In this document: piece after piece, positions 58,857-64,000 of the stretch
How positions within the stretch are numbered: the first letter of the stretch is position 1
Layout of the letters: every line of letters begins with the position of its first letter
NCBI GenBank assembly: GCA_905215965.1
Contig: CAJMSD010000012.1
Coordinates: 1-64,000, forward strand
Length of the DNA stretch: 64,000 nucleotides
Reading direction: 5' to 3'
Source of the DNA: an uncultured bacterium
Lineage (GTDB): Bacteria > Bacillota > Clostridia > Oscillospirales > Ruminococcaceae
Notes under the pieces: generated by a model
Seen by the model: the letters and a program-made list of their open reading frames with translations, nothing else
Database searches by the model: none
What the model was told of the DNA's origin: nothing
Program-made: the position numbers and the translations under genes

Positions 58857-59510
58857 TTATTTATTTTCAAGTTCCTTGATTTTCTTATTCATACGTTCAA
58901 GCTCTATGCGCATATGACAAAGCTCCTGTGAAACAGGGTCGGGAATATGGATCTGGTCAATATCCTGAGTAACCTTGCATTCGTGAACTCTTTCTCCCCT
59001 GCGCTTTACTATTCTTGCAGGGACTCCGACCGCGGTACAGTCGTCGGGAATAGCGTTAAGAACCACGGCGTTCGCTGCTATCTTAACATTGCTCCCTACC
59101 GTAAACGGGCCGAGCACCTTTGCTCCTGCGCCCACAAGGACGTTGTCGCCGAGAGTCGGGTGACGCTTTCCCTTATCCTTGCCTGTTCCTCCGAGAGTCA
59201 CTCCCTGATATAAAAGGCAGTTATCTCCGATAACTGCGGTCTCGCCGATCACAACTCCCATGCCGTGATCTATAAACAATCCCTTGCCTATTGTAGCTCC
59301 CGGGTGAATCTCTATTCCTGTTTTATTTCTTGCGTGCTGAGAGATAATCCTTGCAACGGTAAACATACCGTGTCTGTAAAACCAATTTGCTCTGCGGTAG
59401 CTTCTCAAAGCCTTCAGGCTCGGATACGTCATAAAGATCTCGAAAGAGCTTCTCGCCGCAGGATCGCGCTCCTTTATCAGAGCGATATCTTGTTTAAGCT
59501 GTCTGAACAT
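58857..59510 (-). CDS. cysE: Serine O-acetyltransferase
   Basis: A protein of 217 residues making O-acetylserine for cysteine synthesis. It has the left-handed beta-helix hexapeptide repeats and the active-site region NKTGIEIHPGATIGKGLFIDHGMGVVIGETAVIGDNCLLYQGVTLGGTGKDKGKRHPTLGDNVLVGAGAKVLGP. It is a short form, lacking most of the N-terminal helical domain. ATG 59510 has AAAGGAAG upstream; the frame extends into the T-box leader and this extension was discarded. First gene of the operon. Confidence 0.95.
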   Translation of the reverse strand: MFRQLKQDIALIKERDPAARSSFEIFMTYPSLKALRSYRRANWFYRHGMFTVARIISQHARNKTGIEIHPGATIGKGLFIDHGMGVVIGETAVIGDNCLLYQGVTLGGTGKDKGKRHPTLGDNVLVGAGAKVLGPFTVGSNVKIAANAVVLNAIPDDCTAVGVPARIVKRRGERVHECKVTQDIDQIHIPDPVSQELCHMRIELERMNKKIKELENK

Positions 59511-59523
59511 TACGTTCTTCCTT

Positions 59524-59777
59524 TCAAAAAAATAACGCCCCGAGGACAATTTCCTCAGAGGCGTATGTACGCGGTTCCACTCCGATTTATAGCTCAAATC
59601 CCGTAACGAGGGGCAAACGTCGGAGAATACTGTTATCTGCACAGCGCGGATAGCGTTATGCGGAAATTTCCTCACCGAAGCTGACAATTGCACTTCACTG
59701 TTTCCGTCTGCGCCGTTGCACCACCCGACGCTCTCTGAAAGACCGCAAAACAGCTACTCTAATTGCTGCGCTTTTCT
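59524..59777 (-). promoter_or_regulatory. T-box riboswitch (cysteine)
   Basis: T-box sequence GAGTGGAACCGCG on the minus strand (59570-59582). Stem I carries AGAGAG and GGTGCAA; its upper helix pairs CTGTTT with AAACAG and its lower helix CAATT with AATTG. The codon TGC (59690-59692) sits exactly before the lower helix, giving a Cys specifier. The terminator stem ACGCC.../...GGCGT (59535-59564) is followed by a T-tract. It controls cysE-cysS and probably the genes after them. Confidence 0.92.
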
Positions 59778-59783
59778 TTTATT

Positions 59784-59812
59784 ATTATATGCGATTTGAA
59801 AAAATTTGTCAA
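59784..59812 (-). promoter_or_regulatory. Promoter of the cysE T-box transcript
   Basis: TTGACA, 17 bases, TATAAT on the minus strand: full consensus. Confidence 0.85.
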
Positions 59813-59840
59813 GGATATTTTCCCGAAACTTCTTCCCAGG

Positions 59841-61103
59841 CTATTCCTCACCGCCGTTCTCCTCCGGACTATCGGAGACCTCAAGCAGGATCTTTTCAAC
59901 CGTCTGCTCATTGACGGAAAGAATTTTTATATTGAAGATGCCTGCGCTTCCCGTTTCTCCGGCGTCGGGGATATGCTCGATAACGTCTGTTGCCCAGCCG
60001 CCAACCGTTGTGCAGGAGGTTTCGATAAAGTTATCGTCGATTCCGAGCTTTTCAAGCATATCGTCGATATTCATATCGCCTGCGACCTCGTAAAGATTAT
60101 CGTCCAGCTTGATAATGCTTGTTACTATCTCGTCGTCCTCGTCATAGATCTCGCCGACAAGCTCCTCGATTATGTCCTCAAGGGTGATGATACCCTTAGT
60201 TCCGCCATACTGGTCGGTCACAACGGCAAGATGCACCTTTGAACGCTGCATATCTCTCAAAGCCTGACTTATCAGCTTGCTTTCGGCAATATGCGGAACC
60301 TCCTGAATGATCGTGCTTATGTCGTTTCCGCCCTCCGCAAGCATTTTAAAAAACGCCTTATTCGTGATAATACCGATAATATCGTCAAGGCTTTTCTCAT
60401 AAACGGGTAGTCTTGAATAAAGCTCGCTGTTGAATATCTCCTTTATTTCATCGATAGTTGAACAGAGGTCGATTCCAATGACCTTTACTCGAGGAATAAG
60501 TATTTCGTCAACAGTGATATCGTCGAATTCAAGGGCGCTTTTAACGAGATCGCTTTCCTGCTCCTCAATGACGCCCTGTTCTTCGATCTCGTCTATCATA
60601 TATTTAAGCTCGTCCTCGGTCACGCTTGGAGAATTATCCTCCTTTGAAATAAGCGACGCCAGCATATTGAAGAACTTGACCGCCGGCTTGAATACAGTTA
60701 CAAGCACGCAAAGCGGAGACGCAAATACAAGAGCAAGCTTTTCGGCATTTTTCTTGGCATAGGATTTAGGCAAGACCTCGCAGAAAATAAGAACAAGGAT
60801 CGTTATAACCACGGTCGAGATGACCGCGCCGTTTTTCGGAAAAAAGTGAATGAATATAAGAGTGCTGACCGACGATGTGGCGATATTAACGATATTGTTT
60901 CCGATAAGAACAGCCGTAAGGACCTCGTCAAATTTATTTGCAAGCTCCAAAGCCTTAGCCGCACGTTTATCGCCCTGCGCCTCATAATTTTTCAGTCTGA
61001 GTTTGTTTACGCTTGAATAAGCGGTTTCAGTGCTTGAAAAAAGCGCTGAAAATATCATCATAATTACAACTAATATTATTTTCCCTATGTCTGTATTGTC
61101 CAT
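59841..61103 (-). CDS. CNNM/HlyC-CorC family membrane protein with CBS domains
   Basis: A protein of 420 residues. A DUF21/CNNM membrane domain spans about 1-190 (LFSSTETAYSSVNKLRLKNYEAQGDKRA, LIGNNIVNIATSSVST). A CBS pair follows at about 205-335 (VDEILIPRVKVIGIDL, HLAVVTDQYGGTKGIITLEDIIEELVGEIYDE), and a CorC_HlyC domain at about 345-415. Such proteins are linked to magnesium efflux and tolerance. Start ATG 61103 is preceded by AGAAAGG. The gene is separated from tcdA by 58 bases. Confidence 0.9.
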   Translation of the reverse strand: MDNTDIGKIILVVIMMIFSALFSSTETAYSSVNKLRLKNYEAQGDKRAAKALELANKFDEVLTAVLIGNNIVNIATSSVSTLIFIHFFPKNGAVISTVVITILVLIFCEVLPKSYAKKNAEKLALVFASPLCVLVTVFKPAVKFFNMLASLISKEDNSPSVTEDELKYMIDEIEEQGVIEEQESDLVKSALEFDDITVDEILIPRVKVIGIDLCSTIDEIKEIFNSELYSRLPVYEKSLDDIIGIITNKAFFKMLAEGGNDISTIIQEVPHIAESKLISQALRDMQRSKVHLAVVTDQYGGTKGIITLEDIIEELVGEIYDEDDEIVTSIIKLDDNLYEVAGDMNIDDMLEKLGIDDNFIETSCTTVGGWATDVIEHIPDAGETGSAGIFNIKILSVNEQTVEKILLEVSDSPEENGGEE

Positions 61104-61161
61104 AATTAACCTTTCTTCAGGCAGTACCGCGCTGACATATCGCGCAGCATTGCCATAATAT

Positions 61162-61860
61162 TTATCTGAGCTGTCCGGAAACGATCTGACCTGCCATTAA
61201 AAGCCCCGCAACAGGCGGAACGAATGACATACTCCCAATAGTTTTTCGGCGGGATCCGTCTTCACAGCTCTGCGCCTTATGCTCGGCAGGCTGTTCGGTA
61301 GAGTATACAACGGAATGGTGAATGATCCCTCTCTTGCGAAGCTCGACGCGCATCACCTTTGCAAGCGGACAGACCGATGTTTTACTGATATCGGTAACGA
61401 CAAGCTTTGTAGGATCGAGCTTGTTTCCCGTGCCCATGCTTGAAATTATATTTACTCCTGCCTTATGAGCGTTTTCCACAAGAGACAGCTTAGAAGTTAC
61501 GCTGTCGATAGCGTCCGCTATCCAGTCAAATTGCGGCAGATCTATCTCCGTGCCCGTATAAAAGCAATCGAACGTATTCACGCGGCACATTGGATTTATA
61601 TCGAGTATCCTCTGCTTTGCCGCTTCTACCTTTTTCATGCCGACAGTTGAATGGAGCGCGATTATCTGCCGATTTATATTTGTGATATTAACAGTATCGT
61701 TGTCGATAAGAGTTATTTCTCCTATTCCTGCACGAGCAAGAGCTTCGGCGGTATACGAGCCTACTCCTCCTACGCCGAAAACGGCAGCATGAGTATTTTT
61801 AAGCTTTTCAAAGCCGTCTTCGCCGATGAGAAGAATTTCTCTTGAAAATTCATTAAGCAT
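61162..61860 (-). CDS. tcdA: tRNA threonylcarbamoyladenosine dehydratase
   Basis: A protein of 232 residues of the E1-like ThiF family. The N-terminal ATP-binding loop is AVFGVGGVGSYTAEALARAGIG, followed by LIDNDTVNITNINRQ and DAIDSVTSKLSLVENAHKAGV. The length and the sequence SMGTGNKLDPTKLVVTDISKTSVCPLAKVMRVELRKRGI identify TcdA/CsdL, which cyclises t6A to ct6A in tRNA. It starts three bases after the rodA stop, with AAGGA upstream. Confidence 0.93.
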   Translation of the reverse strand: MLNEFSREILLIGEDGFEKLKNTHAAVFGVGGVGSYTAEALARAGIGEITLIDNDTVNITNINRQIIALHSTVGMKKVEAAKQRILDINPMCRVNTFDCFYTGTEIDLPQFDWIADAIDSVTSKLSLVENAHKAGVNIISSMGTGNKLDPTKLVVTDISKTSVCPLAKVMRVELRKRGIIHHSVVYSTEQPAEHKAQSCEDGSRRKTIGSMSFVPPVAGLLMAGQIVSGQLR

Positions 61861-61863
61861 ATA

Positions 61864-63018
61864 TCAATCCTTGTCGTCGTCATAGAATACATTATAGCTC
61901 ATTGCGCGGTGGCTGTAAACGCTCAGGACAAGTCCTATCATGGCGTACATACTCACCATAGCCGTTCCGCCTGCGCTTATGAAAGGAAGAGGGACTCCGA
62001 TAACAGGCAAAACCTTGAGAACCATTCCGATATTCATAATACAATGAGCAAACATAAGTCCAAATGCTCCCATGCATATAAAGCGTCCGAGACGATCGCG
62101 GGCAATACGGCTGTCGGCAAAAATTTTCAGGCAAATATATGCAAGGATTATGATAAGTCCTATCGAGCCTACATAGCCGAATACCTGACCTGCGTATGTG
62201 AAGATAAAATCGTTATGGATCTCGGGAACCGAGACATATTCAGAAGCTTCGCCGAAAAGTCCCTTTCCGAAAACGCCTCCGGAGCGAAGAGCTTCAAGTC
62301 CCAGATCCTGCTGATATTCGATACCCTCCGGATCCGTTCCCGGATGGAAAAGCACTAAAATACGATTTTTATGAAAGCTGCTGAGTAAAAAGAACCATAC
62401 TACTGTAACTATTCCTGCGAGCACAAAAGGCGCAGCCGCGAGATATTTCCACGAAATGTCGGCGGAAATTATCATAAACGCGAAAATAAACGCAAAAACT
62501 ATAGCCGTACCGTAATCTCCCTGCAAGGCGATAAGTCCCACGGGAACAGCGCCGTGAATGCAAAGCAGCAGCATATGAAGCGGCTTGTTCATGTTCTCCT
62601 CGTCTCTGGAGAGATGATACGAAAATGTAAGTATAAACGACAGCTTCAGCACCTCGGAAGGCTGAAACTGGATAAATCCAAGGTTGAGCCATGCTCTGTC
62701 GTCCGCGCCGTCACGCTGATATCCCAGCGCGGTAAACGTAAGTCCAACAAGTATCAGAGCCACAGGCGCATAGATAAACCACAGCTTTACAAGCTTGCGG
62801 TAATTTATTACCGATATCACAAGTGCCAGAACGATTCCCATGCACATTGAAACAAGCTGAGTTTTCCAATAGCTTTCTCCGACCTTGTCAAGAACGCCGT
62901 TTTTGTAAATTGAATAGATAAGCACAGTTCCGATTATCGAGCAGAATGTTACTGCAAACAGCAATCCCTTGTCGAAACTGAAACTGCTTTTACTTAGCTT
63001 TTTAAATGCCGATTTCAT
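61864..63018 (-). CDS. rodA: SEDS-family peptidoglycan polymerase (RodA/FtsW)
   Basis: A protein of 384 residues with ten or so membrane helices. Conserved segments are WLNLGFIQFQPSEVLKLSFIL, ALQGDYGTAIVFAF (with the Asp important for catalysis), HNDFIFTYAGQVFGYVG and GVPLPFISAGGTAMVSMYAMIG. SEDS proteins polymerise glycan strands together with a class B PBP. RodA is more likely than FtsW because the gene lies outside a division cluster, but the two cannot be separated with certainty here. RBS AAGGAAGG. Confidence 0.88.
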   Translation of the reverse strand: MKSAFKKLSKSSFSFDKGLLFAVTFCSIIGTVLIYSIYKNGVLDKVGESYWKTQLVSMCMGIVLALVISVINYRKLVKLWFIYAPVALILVGLTFTALGYQRDGADDRAWLNLGFIQFQPSEVLKLSFILTFSYHLSRDEENMNKPLHMLLLCIHGAVPVGLIALQGDYGTAIVFAFIFAFMIISADISWKYLAAAPFVLAGIVTVVWFFLLSSFHKNRILVLFHPGTDPEGIEYQQDLGLEALRSGGVFGKGLFGEASEYVSVPEIHNDFIFTYAGQVFGYVGSIGLIIILAYICLKIFADSRIARDRLGRFICMGAFGLMFAHCIMNIGMVLKVLPVIGVPLPFISAGGTAMVSMYAMIGLVLSVYSHRAMSYNVFYDDDKD

Positions 63019-63151
63019 TTTTACCTTCCTTATTCATGTATCTGCTGCGTTGAAAAAGCGAAAGCGTACTGACGCATGGTTAGCTTTTACAACGCGGTAA
63101 TCGGCAAAATTTGCCGAAAAGATTTGTGCAGGCTTCTATGAGAACGAGTTC

Positions 63152-64000
63152 TTATTCTTCCGACCAATATTTTCTGTCAAGGCTTCTGAACTGTGCAGCC
63201 GCGGAAATATGCGGACGCTTTATTACTTCGCTTCCGTCAAGGTCGGCAATTGTTCGCGCTACTTTAAGTATTTTATCGTAAGCTCTTGCGCTGAGTCCGA
63301 GCTTATCGAAAACGTCTTTCATAAGAGCAAGCGCTCCGTCGTCCATTACGCACGTTTCATGCAGAATATCCGGCGTTATACGGGCGTTGCAGGTAACGGA
63401 GGTGTTTTTAAAGCGTTCAGCCTGAACGGCTCTTGCCGCAATTACTCTTTTTCTGATCTCTGCGGAGCTTTCCGCCTTTGACGAATCCGAAAGCTCGGAA
63501 AACTCTACGGGAGCGACCTCTATATGAAGATCGAAGCGGTCGAGCATCGGGCCGGAAATTTTCGAAAGATATCCCGTTACCTTTTTGGGCGGACAGATAC
63601 ATTTTTTCGTCGGGTGGCCGTAATATCCGCAGGGACAAGGATTCATCGCGCCAATAAGCATTATGGAGCACGGATATGTTATCGTTCCCGAAGCTCGGGA
63701 AATAGTAACTTTATTGTCCTCCAGCGGCTGACGCAGCAGTTCAAGAGTTCTGCGGTCGAATTCCGCAAGCTCGTCAAGGAACAAAAGTCCGTTATGCGCA
63801 AGCGATACCTCTCCCGGACGCGGAACAGAACCGCCGCCGGCAAGACCTGCCGATGAAATGGTATGATGAGGAGACCGAAAGGGTCTTTTAACGATTATAG
63901 GATTTTTTCGGCTCAGCAGTCCCGAAATGGAATGAACCTTTGTAGTTTCAAGCGCTTCGTCAAAAGTAAGCGGCGGAAGTATCGACGGCATTCTTTTAGC
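63152..64000 (-). CDS. YifB/ComM-family Mg-chelatase-like AAA+ protein, C-terminal part (cut by window edge)
   Basis: The C-terminal 282 residues or so are present; the frame runs off the window at 64000, and the first visible residues (AKRMPSILPPLTFDEALE) are internal to the family's AAA+ domain, just after the Walker A loop. Next come RPFRSPHHTISSAGLAGGGSVPRPGEVSLAHNGLLFLDELAEF (Walker B), GAMNPCPCGYYGH with the Cys cluster, LDRFDLHIEV, and the C-terminal LSARAYDKILKVARTIADLDGSE. ComM, the family's best-studied member, is a helicase that promotes branch migration in natural transformation. The ATG at 63991 is not the true start. Confidence 0.92.
   Translation of the reverse strand, partial: AKRMPSILPPLTFDEALETTKVHSISGLLSRKNPIIVKRPFRSPHHTISSAGLAGGGSVPRPGEVSLAHNGLLFLDELAEFDRRTLELLRQPLEDNKVTISRASGTITYPCSIMLIGAMNPCPCGYYGHPTKKCICPPKKVTGYLSKISGPMLDRFDLHIEVAPVEFSELSDSSKAESSAEIRKRVIAARAVQAERFKNTSVTCNARITPDILHETCVMDDGALALMKDVFDKLGLSARAYDKILKVARTIADLDGSEVIKRPHISAAAQFRSLDRKYWSEE

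Noticed and set aside
1..64000. tRNA, rRNA, tmRNA and CRISPR elements
   Set aside because: I looked for them while reading and saw none I could support; a dedicated RNA search would be needed to exclude small RNAs.

Overview
The window looks like a chromosome segment of a cellulosome-forming Ruminococcus, most likely R. flavefaciens or a close relative. The left edge carries scaC-scaA-scaB in the order known from the R. flavefaciens sca cluster, with cohesins, dockerins and poly-threonine linkers. A dockerin-bearing GH44 enzyme and a dockerin-bearing leucine-rich-repeat protein lie further in. Housekeeping genes (rpoB/rpoC, rplM-rpsI, thrS, polA, tsaD, GTP-type PEP carboxykinase) and almost uniform TTGACA-17-TATAAT promoters fit a low-to-mid GC clostridial genome. 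Both window edges cut genes: scaB on the left and a YifB/ComM-type AAA+ gene on the right.

Layout. 1-3,716 (-): scaffoldin operon scaC > scaA > scaB (partial). 4,112-5,359 (-): CapA-like lipoprotein. 5,665-7,142 (-): GtrA-like membrane protein and DusB. 7,292-11,493 (+): MarR regulator with a perfect palindromic operator, then a heterodimeric ABC exporter and a terminator. 11,560-15,030 (+): XRE regulator and GH44-CBM-dockerin enzyme. 15,163-19,720 (+): polA, zinc-ribbon protein, rimI, tsaD. 19,787-22,954 (+): large LRR-helical-dockerin protein. 23,060-26,034 (+): gerA-gerB-gerC type spore germination operon with a short GerC. 26,154-29,825: lipoprotein, small Cys-rich protein, nucleotide-kinase-like protein, CPBP protease (-), Nudix hydrolase. 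29,871-33,780: DUF421/DUF4363 pair (-) divergent from three genes for a disordered/beta-sandwich protein, a SpoIID-like protein with peptidoglycan-binding repeats, and a second peptidoglycan-binding protein. 33,867-37,964: pckG (-), rplM-rpsI (+), DUF2225 protein (+). 38,187-46,086 (-): rpoC and rpoB. 46,294-49,154 (-): thrS under a T-box leader, with a broken REP-associated transposase lodged between leader and gene. 49,205-55,360 (+): GH95, CBM35-GH26 lipoprotein, GT2, cytosolic zinc-ribbon/LRR protein. 55,412-59,812 (-): T-box(Cys)-cysE-cysS-MBL hydrolase-rlmH-membrane protein. 59,841-64,000 (-): CorC-type CBS protein, TcdA, RodA/FtsW, YifB.

How the parts work together. ScaC and GH44 carry dockerins of the same type, so ScaC can act as an adaptor at sites that would otherwise take an enzyme; ScaA carries a different dockerin, expected to dock on ScaB. 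GH44, GH26 and GH95 point to xyloglucan, mannan and fucose/galactose side-chain use. The germination operon and the SpoIID/DUF421 block suggest a sporulation capacity not usually credited to rumen Ruminococcus. The items I consider most worth checking are the broken transposase with hairpins embedded in its reading frame inside the thrS T-box leader, a perfect promoter firing backwards through the rpoB promoter, the same promoter/operator palindrome in front of polA and GH95, and the LRR-helical-dockerin protein.
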